DNA of 64,000 bases, from assembly GCF_022605725.1 (NCBI RefSeq), contig NC_065564.1:1302001-1366000 (forward strand), written 5' to 3'. Each line of letters opens with the position of its first letter. The first letter of the stretch is position 1. Positions 1-12,299 of this stretch are shown piece after piece. Both the position numbers and the translations under genes were made by a program. A model generated the notes under the pieces. The model ran no database searches and had not been told where the DNA came from. It saw only the letters and a list, made by a program, of their open reading frames with translations. This stretch comes from Anthonomus grandis grandis. Its lineage: Eukaryota > Arthropoda > Insecta > Coleoptera > Curculionidae.

Positions 1-540
1 CTAAAACGGCCCCCTCGGATCCAGTTGTTTCGTTTCATTTCGGTCAATAATAAAACTCGTTTTCACATGCCCTTTATGTAGATTTTTCGAAAAAAATATA
101 TAAATATAACAATAAAACTGTTTGTCTATCCCTCTCCCTCACGCCCACCGTTAGGGCCATCGGACAAGGCAGATAAAGACGCACGATTTATCGGGCGACA
201 TCAATCAGCAAAAGTGGTTTTTTGAACGTTTTAATAAAAGTTTCGTGCAACTTGGCTGCGCCCTTATGGAGACAAATTGCCTGAAATAAAATGTTTATTT
301 TGCTCCCCTGTTATCTCCCCAAATCATTGACATATGGCATAAATTGTAGACCCATTCATTGTCTTTTAAATAAAGTTGGTTTGATCGGAATAGCACCGGT
401 AGATCAGGAGATATTAGCTGTAGACTCACAGGTTGACCCTCCAAGATCCCACTTCTGATATTTACTGATGAACCGCTGATGCGATAAAAAAATGTTATGG
501 TGTAATTGTGTAGATGATGATGACAGTGGATTCAATTAGA
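1..540. other. Non-coding left edge, no gene recognised
   Basis: No convincing exon was seen on either strand. The stretch is AT-rich with short poly-A and poly-T runs and is not part of the ~500-bp tandem array that follows. Positions 372-460 are a diverged copy of a block that reappears at 3323-3411, so this edge looks like the sequence into which the array was placed. Confidence 0.6.
372..460 (+). repeat. Left copy of an ~89-bp direct repeat flanking a satellite block
   Basis: This block, with the landmark GAGATATTAGCTGTAGACTC and ending in AAGATCCCACTTCTGATATT, matches 3323-3411 in the same orientation with scattered differences. The two copies bracket the first block of ~500-bp satellite units. 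They may be remnants of an older repeat split by the array, or a duplication made when the array was inserted. Confidence 0.75.
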
Positions 541-3290
541 GCAATGTTGTAGAGCGTATTTTCACGAAAAAAAACCGTAAAAAAAAAAATTGTTTTTTTG
601 AAAAAAAAAATTTTTTTTTTTAAAAAATTTGTTTTTTTTTATATATATCGATAGAGCATCTAAAATCATTCAAAAAAGTTTAATAAAACTTTTTTTGAAA
701 ATGCATTAAAAAAAAGTTATAGACCAATTTCCCTGTGTCAAAAAATTGTCAATATTTCGGTTTTTATTTTTTTCCGGGAAAACTATCAATAGGAGGAAAA
801 AACTGTTTTAATAAAACTTGTTTGGAATTTCAATGCGCATCAGATGCAACAAAAAAATCATTTCGATCTTCAATAGTTTTCTAGAAAATCAAGAAAAACC
901 GCTAAACAGTTTTCCCGAGTTTCCCTCGAAAACTATTGGGAAAATTTAAAAAATTCTTTTACCGTTGGATTCGTTGTTAAAAATGCTACAAATAATGTAG
1001 AATAACTTTTAGTCGTAAATCTCGAAATAAAGAAGTTATGGACAATTTTCGAAAAAATGGAAAATTTTTGATGAAAATTTAGGAAAAAAAAATTTTTGAA
1101 AAAAATAATTTTTTTTTCGGTAGATCGATAGAATATCTAAAATACTTTAAAAAAGCTTAATAAAACTTTTTTGGAAAATGCACCGAAAAAAAGTTATAGC
1201 CAAATTTCCCTGTCTCAAAAAATCCAAAGGGGTACCCCCGGGAAAATTGTCATTATTTCGGTTTTTATTTTTTCCTGCGAAAACTATTGGCTGGAGAAGA
1301 AAATTGTTTTTATAAAAATTGTTTGGAATTTCAATGCGCATCAGATGCAACAAAAAAATCATTGCTATCTTCAAAAGTTTTCCAGAAAATTGGGAAAAAC
1401 TTGTAAACAGTTTTCCTGAGTTTTCTCGAAAACTATTGGGAAAATTAGGAATTTTCTTTTACCGTTGGATTCCTTGTTAAAAATGCTACAAATAATGTAG
1501 AATAACTTTTAGTCGTAAATCTCAAACTAAAGAAGTTATGGACAATTTTTGAAAAAATGACAAATTTTTGGTGAAAATTTTGAAAAAAAAATTTTTTTGA
1601 AAAAAATTATTTTTTTTTTGGTAGATCGATAGAACATCTAAAATGCTTCAAAAAAGCTTAATAAAACTTTTTTGGAAAATGCACCGAAAAAAAGTTATAC
1701 CCAAATTTCCCTGTCTCAAAAAATCCAAAGGGGTACCCATGGGAAAATTGTCATTATTTCGGTTTTTATTTTTTCCCGGGAAAACTATTGGCTGGAAAAG
1801 AAAATTGTTTTTATAAAAATTGTTTGGAATTTCAATGCGCATCAGATGCAACAAAAAAATCATTTCTATCTTTAAAGGTTTTCCAGAAAATCAGGAAAAA
1901 CCGCTAAACAGTTTTCCTGAGTTTTCTCGAAAACTATTGGGAAAATTAGGAATTTTCTTTTACCGTTGGATTCCTTGTTAAAAATTCTACAAATAATGTA
2001 GAATAACTTTTAGTCGTAAATCTCAAACTAAAGAAGTTATGGACAATTTTTGAAAAAATGACAAATTTTTGGTGAAAATTTTGAAAAAAAAATTTTTTTG
2101 AAAAAAATAATTTTTTTTTCGGTAGATCGATAGAACCTCTAAAATCCTTCAAAAAAGCTTAATAAAACTTTTTTGGAAAATGCACCGAAAAAAAGTTATA
2201 GCCAAATTTCCCTGTCTCAAAAAATCCAAAGGGGTACCCATTGGAAAATTTCCATTTTTTCGGTTTTAATTTTTTTCCGGGAAAACTATTCGTTGGAGAA
2301 GAAAATTGTTTTTATAAAAATTGTTTGGAATTTCAATGCGCATCAAATGCAACAAAAAAATCATTTCTATCTTCAAAAGTTTTCCAGAAAATTGGAAAAA
2401 ACTTGTAAACAGTTTTCCCGAATTTTCTCGAAAACTATTGGGAAAATTAGGAATTTCCTTTTACCGTTGGATTCCTTGTTAAAAATGCTACAAATAATGT
2501 AGAACAACTTTTAGTCGTAAACCTCAAACTAAAGAAGTTATGGACAATTTTTGAAAAAATGACAAATTTTTGGTGAAAATTTTGAAAAAAAAATTTTTTT
2601 GAAAAAAATTATTTTTTTTTGGTAGATCGATAGAACATCTAAAATACTTCAAAAAAGCTTAATAAAACTTTTTTGAAAAATGCACCGAAAAAAAGTTATA
2701 GCCAAATTTCCCTGTCTTAAAAAATCCAAAGGGGTACTACCCATGGGAAAATTGTCAATATTTCGGTTTTTATTTTTTTCCGGGAAAACCATTGACTGGA
2801 GAAGAAAATTGTTTTAATAAAAGTTGTTTGAAATGTCAATGAGCATCAGATGCAATAAAAAAATCATTATTATCTTCAATAGTTTTCCAGAAAATCAGGA
2901 AAAACCTCTAAGTAGTTTTCCCGAATTTTCTCGAAAACTCTTGGGAAAATTACAAATTTTCTTTTAGCATTGGATTCCTCATCAAAAACACTACAAATCA
3001 TGAAGAATAACTTTTAGTCGTAAGTTTCAAAATAAAGAAGTTATGGACGATTTTTGAAAAAATGACAATTTTTTTGTGAAAATTTGGAAAAAAATTTTTT
3101 TTTCAAAAATATCCAAATTTTTTTTATATATCCATAGAACATCTAAATTCCTTCAAAAAAGTTTAATAAAACTTTTTTCTACAACGTGCCTAACCAAAGT
3201 TATACCCAAATTTCTCAATCGGCAAAAGTGTCGCACGCAAACCTCTGGTACCACCCCAAATATTCGAAATACGCCATTAAAGACCCCTAC
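541..3290. repeat. ~500-bp satellite, first block
   Basis: About five tandem units are visible. The landmark GCGCATCAGATGCAAC (with point changes) recurs at about 836, 1337, 1838, 2339 and 2840, a period of 501 bp. Each unit has two GTTATAG or GTTATGG boxes, A-runs followed by T-runs, and inverted pieces around GAAAACTATT and AATAGTTTTCC that could fold back. Short open frames of 60-110 codons repeat in every unit and look like by-products of the repeat, not genes. The 3' edge is degenerate. Confidence 0.9.
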
Positions 3291-3322
3291 ATAAATCGTA
3301 GATCCATTAAAAATCTTTCAGA

Positions 3323-3411
3323 TAAAGTTCATTTGATAAGGGTAGCGTCAGTAGATCAAGAGATATTAGCTGTAGACTCGCAGGCTGACCCTCCAAGATC
3401 CCACTTCTGAT
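3323..3411 (+). repeat. Right copy of the ~89-bp direct repeat
   Basis: Partner of 372-460 in the same orientation. It shares the stretches around GAGATATTAGCTGTAGACTC and CCTCCAAGATCCCACTTCTG. Confidence 0.75.
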
Positions 3412-4480
3412 ATTCAGTTCGATCCCACAAAACTTTGATTCTGTAGCAGACTCAATCAGACCAAAAAACCAATGGAGAAAAAAAAATTGAAAATCGGCAA
3501 TCTACTCGTCATATCTTTTGATCTGCCCAAGGCAGCTTGATCGAACGACTTTTGTTTAAAAGTAACGAACTTCCCAAAAAAAAAAAAAAAAAAACCTCGT
3601 TACCCTTGAACTATCAATTTGTTTTTTTACCTACCTAGTAAGTTAATTAAAGACACCGGCGGCGGTCCCGGGGGGGCCCCCCCCAAAAAAAAAAACAAAC
3701 GACTACCGGGGGGCATATCATCAAAAAAAAAAAAAAAAAAATGATCAAAAGAGAAGCACGTGGTGTAGTGGAAACCGGTCGAGTGTTCAATTGTTTTTTT
3801 TTGTATTAAATTAAATTAATTTTTTTTTTTGGTTACTCGCGACCGGCCGAAGACTGACTGACTGACTGCGTGTGCCGGTGCGATTATTCCGCGATCCACC
3901 GGTTTTCCTCCTCCTCCTCCTCCTCCTCCTGCTCGTGTGCGGCGCATCAAACAAACGCCGCACGACCGTGAAGAAGAAGAAGAAGAAGAATAATTCGTTC
4001 GGTGGTAGGAGGACACGAAAAACCCCCGATTGTTTTTTTTTTCACACACACACACCCCGTATGCTCCTCGATTAAAATTGCTTGCACAATAGCAGCGGAT
4101 TTGGGGAGCTTGAAATAATGAGACAATAATTAACCCGCCTAATGCCTCGGAAAACATGGGAAAAGTTGATGGCGATACATTTTTAAAATATGTGTTTGCA
4201 CGGTTTAATGCCTGGTGCAACAACAACAACAACCACGATAATTTTATTGTAGTATTTATAGCTCAGGGGTGATCGTCAGTTAAGAGAAAATGTTTTCTTG
4301 CAGTTTGTAGTGATGGAGTGTAAAAACGATGAAGGTAGGAATATTTGGGGGGGTTTTCTGAGTCGTTTGGTACCATTGGGAAAGTCGTACGAGTAACGGG
4401 TTCCGAGATATGGGGCGTCAAAGTTGAGGGAAATTGGGGGTACTGGGGGTGTAGTTTTTTCACTAAAATTTTTTGGGATA
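3412..4480. other. Low-complexity, partly GC-rich spacer
   Basis: This stretch separates the two blocks of ~500-bp satellite. It holds homopolymer A and C runs, a GACT tetranucleotide run near 3853-3868, a CTC trinucleotide run near 3905-3930, a GAA run near 3972-3990 and a short CA run near 4042-4054. Open frames here translate to serine, glycine or leucine runs and show no recognisable domain. A promoter or untranslated exon of an unseen gene is possible but cannot be shown. Confidence 0.5.
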
Positions 4481-7400
4481 GTTTAGGAAGGTTCAAAAAT
4501 GCTTAATAATAATTTTTTTTAAATGTATGTGACGTGAAAAAGGTTATATTCGAATTTGTAGAAATTTTGAAAAACCACTTTCAGTTTTTCCGGATTTTCG
4601 CGAAAACTGTTGGGAAATTCCAGATTTTTCTTTTACCGTTGGGTTCCTCATTAAAAATGCTACAAATTATGTAGAATCATATTTAATCGTAAAACTCAAA
4701 ATAAGGGAGTTATAGGCGATTTTTGGAAAAGTGAAAACATTTTTGAAAATTAAAAAAAAAAATTTTTTTTTGGGTATCGATAGAACATCTAAAATGCTTC
4801 AAAAAAGCTTAATAAAGCTTTTTTGGAAAATGCACCAAAAAAAAGTTATAGCCAAATTTCCCAAAAATTGAATCCAAAGGGGAAAATTTCCATTTTTTCG
4901 GTTTTAATTTTTTTTCGGGAAAACTATTCGTCGGAGAAGAAAATTGTTTTAATAAAAGTTGTTTGGAATTTCAATGCGCATCAGATGCAACAAAAAAATC
5001 ATTTCTACCTTCAATAGTTTTCCAGAAAATCAAAAAAAACCGCTTAACAGTTTTCCCGAGTTTTCTCGAAAACTATTGGGAAAATTAGGAATTTTCTTTT
5101 ACCGTTGGATTCCCTGTTAAAAATGCTACAAATAATGTAGAATAACTTTTAGTCGTAAATCTCAAAATAAAAAAGTTATGGACGATTTTTGAAAAAATGA
5201 CAAATTTTTGGTTAAAAATTTGAAAAAAAAAAATTAAAAAAAAAAAATTTTTTTTCGGTAGATCGATAGAACCTCTAAAATCCTTGAAAAAAGCTTAATA
5301 AAACTTTTTTGGAAAATGCATCAAAAAAAAGTTATTGCCAAATTTCCCTCTCTCAAAAAATCCAAAGGGGTACCCATGGGAAAATTCTTAATATTCCAGT
5401 TTTTATTTTTTTCCAGGAAAACTAGTGACTGGAGAAAAAAAATGTTTTAATAAAAGTTGTTTGGAATGTCAACGCGCATCAGATGCAACAGAAAAATAAT
5501 TTTTATTTTCAACGGTTTTCCAGAAAATTGAGAAAAACCTTTAAACAGTTTTCCCGAATTTTCTCGAAAACTATTGGGAAAATTGGGAATTTTCTTTTAC
5601 CGTTGGATTCCTTGTTAAAAATGCTACAAATAATGTAGAATAACTTTTAGTCGTAAATGTCGAAATAAAGAAGTTATGGACGATTTTTGAAAAAATGACA
5701 AATTTTTGGTAAAAAATTTGAAAAAAAAATTTTTTTGAAAATTTTTTTTTTTTTTTCGGTAGATCGATAGAACCTCTAAAATCCTTTAAAAAAGCTTAAT
5801 AAAACTTTTTTGGAAAATGCATCAAAAAAAAGTTATACCCAAATTTCCCTGTCTCAAAAAATCCAAAGGGATGGGAAAATTTCCATTTTTTCGGTTTTTA
5901 TTTTTTTCCGGGAAAACTATTCGTTGGAGAAGAAAATTGTTTTAATAAAAGTTGTTTGGAATGTCAATGCGCATCAGATGCAATAAAAAAATAATTTCTA
6001 TCTTCAATAGTTTTCCAGAAAATCAAGAAAAACCGCTTAACAGTTTTCCCGAGTTTTCTCGAAAACTATTGGGAAAATTAGGAATTTTCTTTTACCGTTG
6101 GATTCCCTGTTAAAAATGCTACAAATAATGTAGAATAACTTTTAGTCGTAAATCTCAAAATAAAAAAGTTATGGACGATTTTTGAAAAAATGACAAATTT
6201 TTGGGTAAAAATTTGAAAAAAAAATTTAAAAAAATTTTTTTTTTTTTTTCGGTAGATCGATAGAACCTCTAAAATCCTTGAAAAAAGCTTAATAAAACTT
6301 TTTTGGAAAATGCACCAAAAAAAAGTTATTGCCAAATTTCCCTCTCTCAAAAAATCCAAAGGGGTACCCATGGGAAAATTTCCATTTTTTCGGTTTTAAT
6401 TTTTTTCCGGGAAAACTATTGACTGGAGAAGAAAATTGTTTTAATAAAAGTTGTTTGAAATGTCAATGCGCATCAGATGCAACAAAAAAATCATTTCTAC
6501 CTTCAATAGTTTTCCAGAAAATCGGGAAAAACCTCTAAACAGTTTTTCCAAATTTTCTCGAAAACTATTGGGAAATTTGAAAATTTTCTTTTACCATTGG
6601 ATTTCTTGTTAAAAATGCTACAAATTATGTAAAATAACTTTTAGTCGTAAATCTCAAAATAAAGAAGTTACGGACGATTTTTGAAAAAATGACAAATTTT
6701 TGGTTAAAAATTTGAAAAAAAAATTTTTTTGAAAAAAAATATTTTTTTTTTCGGTAGATCGATAGAACCTCTAAAATCCTTTAAAAAAGCTTAATAAAAC
6801 TTTTTTGGAAAATGCACCAAAAAAAAGTTCTACCCAGATTTCCCTGTCTCAAAAAATCCAAAGGGGTACCCATGGGAAAATTTCCATTTTTTCGGTTTTA
6901 ATTTTTTTCCGGGAAAACTATTCGTCGGAGAAGAAAATTGTTTTAATAAAAGTTGTTTGGAATTTCAATGCGCATCAGATGCAACAAAAAAATCATTTCT
7001 ACCTTCAATAGTTTTCCAGAAAATCGGGAAAAACCTCTAAACAGTTTTTCCAAATTTTCTCGAAAACTATTGGGAAATTTGAAAATTTTCTTTTACCATT
7101 GGATTTCTTGTTAAAAATGCTACAAATCATGTAAAATAACTTTTAGTCGTAAATGTCGAAATAAAGAAGTTATGGACGATTTTTGAAAAAATTGCAAATT
7201 TTTGATGAATTTTGAAAAAAAAAAATTTTTTGGAAAAAAAAAAATTTTTTTTTGGTAGATTGGTAGAACATCTAAAATGCTTCAAAAAAGTTTAATAAAA
7301 CTTTTTTGGAAAATGCACCGAAAAAAAGTTATAGCCAAATTTCCCTGTCTCAAAAAATCCAAAGGGGTACCCATGGGAAAATTTTCATTATTTCGGTTTT

Positions 7401-8080
7401 TATTTTTTTCCGAGAAAACTATTGACTGAAGAAGAAAATTGTTTTAATAAAAGTTGTTCGGAATTTCAATGCGCATCAGATGCAATAAAAAAATAATTTC
7501 TGTCTTTGATAGTTTTCCAGAAAATCTGGAAAAACCTCTAAACAGTTTTCCCGAATTTTCTCGAAAACTATTGGAAATATTGAAAATTTTCTTTTGCCAC
7601 TGGATTCCTCATCAAAAACACTACAAATCGTGTAGAATAACTTTTAGCCATAAATTTCAAAATAAAGAAGTTATCGGCAATTTTTTGGAAAAATTAAAAT
7701 TTTTTGGTGAAATTTGCAAAAAATTTTTTTTTCAAAAATATTCAAGTTTTTTTTCTTAAATCAATAGAACGTCTAAAATCCTTCAAAAAAGCTTAATAAC
7801 TTTTTCCTGAAAAATGCACCAAAAAAAATGTTAGACCCCAATTTCCGGAACAGGGGTACCACCCATCGAAAACTCCCCATCATCCCAGTTTTTATTTTTT
7901 TCCAAAAAAACTATTGGCAGTACAAAAAAACCGTTAAAACAAAAACTATTGGGAATTTCAAGGCGCATCTGATGCACCAAAAAAACCATTTCTATCCCCC
8001 ATAGTTTCCCAGAAAATCGAGAAAAACCCTTAAAAAGTTTTCCCTAATTTTCTCAAAAACAATATTCACTCCACTTTTTG
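4481..8080. repeat. ~500-bp satellite, second block
   Basis: Same family and orientation as 541-3290. The landmark GCGCATCAGATGCAA recurs at about 4979, 5475, 5969, 6467, 6969 and 7469, with a decayed copy near 7960, so periods are about 492-502 bp. Both edges (4481-4800 and 7700-8080) are more diverged than the centre, as expected where unequal exchange no longer homogenises the ends. Confidence 0.9.
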
Positions 8081-8567
8081 GGGTCTACCACGTGGCACTC
8101 CTATTGGTCAGCATCCCGGCCTGCTGGTCCATCCAGACCGAGTCCACCTTATCCCCGCCCAAAAAGGCCTGCTGACGTCATCGCCCTTTTTCGGTAAATA
8201 CCAACAACTCTCCATTGTTTTCAATTTATTAACAATTATAAGGAAGACATGAAATAAAATGGCGATTTTTTTTCTTCTGCATTATTATTATTATTGGACC
8301 TTAACCTAAAAAAAGAAAATTGTACAAAATCGATGGTTCAAATGATTATGGCCATAAGGTGGGTCATGTAATAAATTTCGTACACCTCGGGCTGCGCGGG
8401 GGGCTCGATTTCGGGCTCCGCCACTATGCGGGATCTAAAACAATCGACTACGTGTCAGTTTTTCCCCCCCAAGAGGAACTTTCCCGGACCACGTTCGGTT
8501 TTAAGGCGAGAGCACACGAACGATCGCAGAGTTCTGTTTGGGGTGGTACCGGTTTACTTTGGGGCCC
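8081..8567. other. Unique sequence between two satellite arrays, with a CRE palindrome
   Basis: This ~490-bp stretch is not obviously repetitive. It has a CCAAT-type ATTGG near 8103 and a perfect TGACGTCA palindrome at 8173-8180, then an (ATT)n run near 8281-8295. A 108-codon open frame starts at 8320 on the plus strand. I recognise no domain in it, and it runs into satellite at its 3' end, so I do not call it a gene. A promoter of an unseen gene is possible. Confidence 0.4.
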
Positions 8568-11535
8568 CCTGGACCCAATAACAGAAACAGTCCATAACTC
8601 CCTTGAAAATTGTCCAAATTTACCCAAAGTTCCACTAAATTATTAAGAAAACTTCATATTAAGTTTATAAAGTTATTTCAAGTTGATACTTTAATTGAGA
8701 AATTTTTTACAGGCTGTCAAAGTTAAATGTTGGATTTTTCTCTATTTTTTTGGACCTTTAGTACAAAAAAGTCCATAACTCCCTCAAAAATTGTTCAAAT
8801 TTACCCAAAGTTCCACTAAATTATTAAGAAAACTTCATATTAAGTTTATAAAGTTATTTCAAGTTGATACTTTAATTAGAAAATTTTTTACAAGCTGTCA
8901 AAGTTAAATGTTGGATGTTTCTCCATTTTTTTGGACCTTTAGTACCAAAAAGTCCATAACTCCCTTGAAAATTATCCAAATTTGCCCAAAGTTCCACTAC
9001 ATTATTAAGAAAACTTCATATTAAGTTTATAAAGTTATTTCAAGTTGATACTTTAATTGGGAATTTTTTTACAGGCTGTCAAAGTCAAATGTTGGATTTT
9101 TCTCCATTTTTTTGGACCTTTAGTACAAAAAAGTCCTTAACTCCCTTAAAAATTGTCCAAATTTACCCAAAGTTCCACTAAATTATTAAGAAAACTTCAT
9201 ATTAAGTTTATAAAGTTATTTCAAGTTGATACTTTAATTGAGAAATTTTTTACAGGCTGTCAAAGTTAAATGTTGGATTTTTCTCTATTTTTTTGGACCT
9301 TTAGTACAAAAAAGTCCATAACTCCCTCAAAAATTGTTCAAATTTACCCAAAGTTCCACTAAATTATTAAGAAAACTTCATATTAAGTTTATAAAGTTAT
9401 TTCAAGTTGATACTTTAATTAGAAAATTTTTTACAAGCTGTCAAAGTTAAATGTTGGATGTTTCTCCATTTTTTTGGACCTTTAGTACCAAAAAGTCCAT
9501 AACTCCCTTGAAAATTATCCAAATTTGCCCAAAGTTCCACTACATTATTAAGAAAACTTCATATTAAGTTTATAAAGTTATTTCAAGTTGATACTTTAAT
9601 TGGGAATTTTTTTACAGGCTGTCAAAGTCAAATGTTGGATTTTTCTCCATTTTTTTGGACCTTTAGTACAAAAAAGTCCTTAACTCCCTTAAAAATTGTC
9701 CAAATTTACCCAAAGTTCCACTAAATTATTAAGAAAACTTCATATTAAGTTTATAAAGTTATTTCAAGTTGATACTTTAATTGGAAAATTTTTTACAGGC
9801 TGTCAAAGTTAAATGTTGAATTTTTCTCCACTTTTTTGGACCTTTAGTACAAAAAAGTCCATAACTCCTTTGAAAATTGTCCAAATTTACCCAAAGTTCC
9901 ACTAAATTATTAAGAAAACTTCATATTAAGTTTATAAAGATATTTCAAGTCGATACTTTAATTGAAAAATTTTTTACAGGCTGTCAAAGTTAAATGTTGG
10001 TTTTTTCTCCATTTTTTTGGACCTTTAGTACAAAAAAGTCCATAACTCCCTTGAAAATTGTCCGAATTTGCCCAAAGTTCCACTAAACTATTAAGAAAAC
10101 TTCATATTAAGTTTATAAAGTTATTTCAAGTTGATACTTTAATTGAAAAATTTTTTACAGGCTGTCAAAGTTAAATGTTGGTTTTTTCTCCATTTTTTTG
10201 GACCTTTAGTACAAAAAAGTCCATAACTCCCTTGAAAATTGTCCAAATTTACCCAAAGTTCCACTAAATTATTAAGAAAACTTCATATTAAGTTTATAAA
10301 GTTATTTGAAGTTGATACTTTAATTGAGAAATTTTTTACAGGCTGTCAAAGTTAAATGTTGGATTTTTCTCCATTTTTTGGACCTTTAGTACAAAAAAGT
10401 CCATAACTCCCTTGAAAATTGTCCAAATTTGCCCAAAGTTCCACTAGATTATTAAGAAAACTTCATATTAACGTTATAAAGTTATTTCAAGTTGATACTT
10501 TAATTGGAAAATTTTTTACAGGCTGTCAAAGTTAAATGTTGGATTTTTCTCCATTTTTTGGACCTTTAGTACAAAAAAGTCCATAACTCCCTTGAAAATT
10601 GTCCAAATTTGCCCAAAGTTCCACTAGATTATTAAGAAAACTTCATATTAAGCTTATAAAGTTATTTCAAGTTGATACTTTAATTGGAAAATTTTTTACA
10701 GGCTGTCAAAGTTAAATGTTGGATTTTTCTCCATTTTTTTGGACCTTTAGTACCAAAAAGTCCATAACTCCCTTAAAAATTGTCCAAATTTACCCAAAGT
10801 TCCACTAAATTGTTAAAAAAACTTCATATTAAGTTTATAAAGTTATTTCAAGTTGATACTTTAATTGGAAAATTTTTTACAAGCTGTCAAAGTTAAATGT
10901 TGGATTTTTCTCAATTTTTTTGGACCTTTAGTACAAAAAAGTCCTTAACTCCCTTAAAAATTGTCCAAATTTACCCAAAGTTCCACTAAATTATTAAGAA
11001 AACTTCATATTAAGTTCATAAAGTTATTTCAAGTTGATACTTAAATTGGAATTTTTTTTACAAGCTGTCAAAGTTAAATGTTGGATTTTTCTCCATTTTT
11101 TTGGACCTTTAGTACCAAAAAGTCCATAACTCCCTTGAAAATTGTCCAAATTTACTCAAATTTCCACTAAATTATTAAGAAAACTTCATATTAAGTTTAT
11201 AAAGATATTTCAAGTCGATACTTTAATTGGCAAATTTTTTACAGGCTGTCAAAGTTAAATGTTAGATTTTTCTCCATTTTTTTGGACCTTTAGTACCAAA
11301 AAGTCCATAACTCCCTTGAAAATTGTCCAAATTTGCCCAAAGTTCCACTAAATTATTAAGAAAACTTCATGTTAAGTTCATAAAGTTATTTCAAGTCGAT
11401 ACTTTAATTGGAAAATTTTTTACAGGCTGTCAAAGTTAAATGTTGGATTTTTCTCCATTTTTTTGGACCCTAAGTACAAAAACACCCATAACTCCCTCAA
11501 AAATTGTCCAAATTTACTGAAATTTTCACTAAAGT
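8568..11535. repeat. ~181-bp satellite array downstream of the carrier gene
   Basis: About sixteen units. Landmarks are TTTTTTTGGACCTTTAGTAC, CATAACTCCCT and TTTTTTACAGGCTGTCAAAG, spaced 180-182 bp. Two adjacent three-unit segments (about 8690-9235 and 9235-9777) share the same private variants, for example TTGTTCAAATTT in the first unit of each. This indicates a recent ~542-bp three-monomer duplication. The family is clearly related to the arrays at 13911, 17090, 24786 and 27303. Confidence 0.93.
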
Positions 11536-11734
11536 ATTAAGAAAACACGGACCGACCTCGAGAGCCCACCAGCTCAACCAGAAAACCTGCGACCACCTTA
11601 AAACCACCTTAAAACGACACAAAAGTGAACAGGAACGTTTACATCAAATTTACTCCCTAATTGCGGCACATAACCTCAAACTATATATATATACACATAT
11701 ATATCACAAAATGTGGGGAATTTCCTTTTTTTTT

Positions 11735-12006
11735 TCATGCATGTTTAGCCTCATTTTCCATAAATTTACCCATAACAGACGTTAAACCGTTTTCCTCCTT
11801 ATGTTGTTGTTGTTGTTGTTGCGCTAACCTGTTAAAAAACACTTTTCCATACTCGAAGGAGGAAATCATGATGGCGCAGGCGGGGGCCACTTTGATCAGG
11901 CGGGGGGCGAGCCCCTTGTACAGCCCCCCGATCCCCTGTTGCCGATAAATGCCCCTGATCACCTCCCTGGTCGTCCTATATCTCGCTCTTTTCGTCCCGT
12001 TGGTAT
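11735..12006 (-). CDS. SLC25A39/40-like mitochondrial carrier, exon 5 (third repeat, C-terminus)
   Basis: This exon codes the last 89 residues. It contains the second half of the third carrier repeat, with YRTTREVIRGIYRQQGIGGL, then YKGLAPRLIKVAPACAIMIS, the matrix-helix and last-membrane-helix pattern typical of the family. The acceptor is TTTTTTCAG before 12006 and the stop TGA is at 11735-11737. After the last helix a run of six glutamines (imperfect CAA microsatellite at about 11803-11821) leads into a hydrophilic tail, LTSVMGKFMENEAKHA. The glutamine run is probably recent slippage. No clear AATAAA signal was seen between the stop and the satellite array that starts near 11535. Confidence 0.93.
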
Positions 12007-12079
12007 CTGAAAAAATCAGACGTTTGGCAACATCGCAGTACATCCGGCAACACCGTTTCAACTTGAAAATTAGTTATAC

Positions 12080-12164
12080 CTTTATCGTTTAGTAGGGCTG
12101 AACCGAACTCTATTTGCTGATGGGTTTTTACCACGTCAAACGGGACAGTTATGGTTGCGGCGAT
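12080..12164 (-). CDS. SLC25A39/40-like mitochondrial carrier, exon 4 (third signature motif)
   Basis: An 85-bp exon coding IAATITVPFDVVKTHQQIEF then GSALLNDK. It carries the third repeat signature, PFDVVK, where the proline kinks the odd-numbered helix and the D/K pair forms the matrix salt-bridge network. The acceptor TTTTAG and donor GTATAA are visible. Phase 0 at its 5' end and phase 1 at its 3' end match exons 3 and 5. The exon is too short to be noticed as an open frame on its own and was found by joining its neighbours. Confidence 0.9.
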
Positions 12165-12299
12165 CTAAAAGAAATAATTGGCCTTCAAATGTGCCCTTAA
12201 GGGTTGAAATTATTTGCATGTAAACCCTTATAGGTGCCGAGGCGATGGGAGTGAGAGAGAGAGCGATAGAAAGCAGTGGAAATGTTGTTAAGGCAAAAA

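Noticed and set aside
3816..4232. 138-codon minus-strand frame
   Set aside because: Serine and glycine runs come from CTC and other simple repeats; there is no recognisable domain, and the frame crosses low-complexity DNA.
8320..8646. 108-codon plus-strand frame
   Set aside because: The 3' third is satellite sequence and the rest matches no family I recognise.
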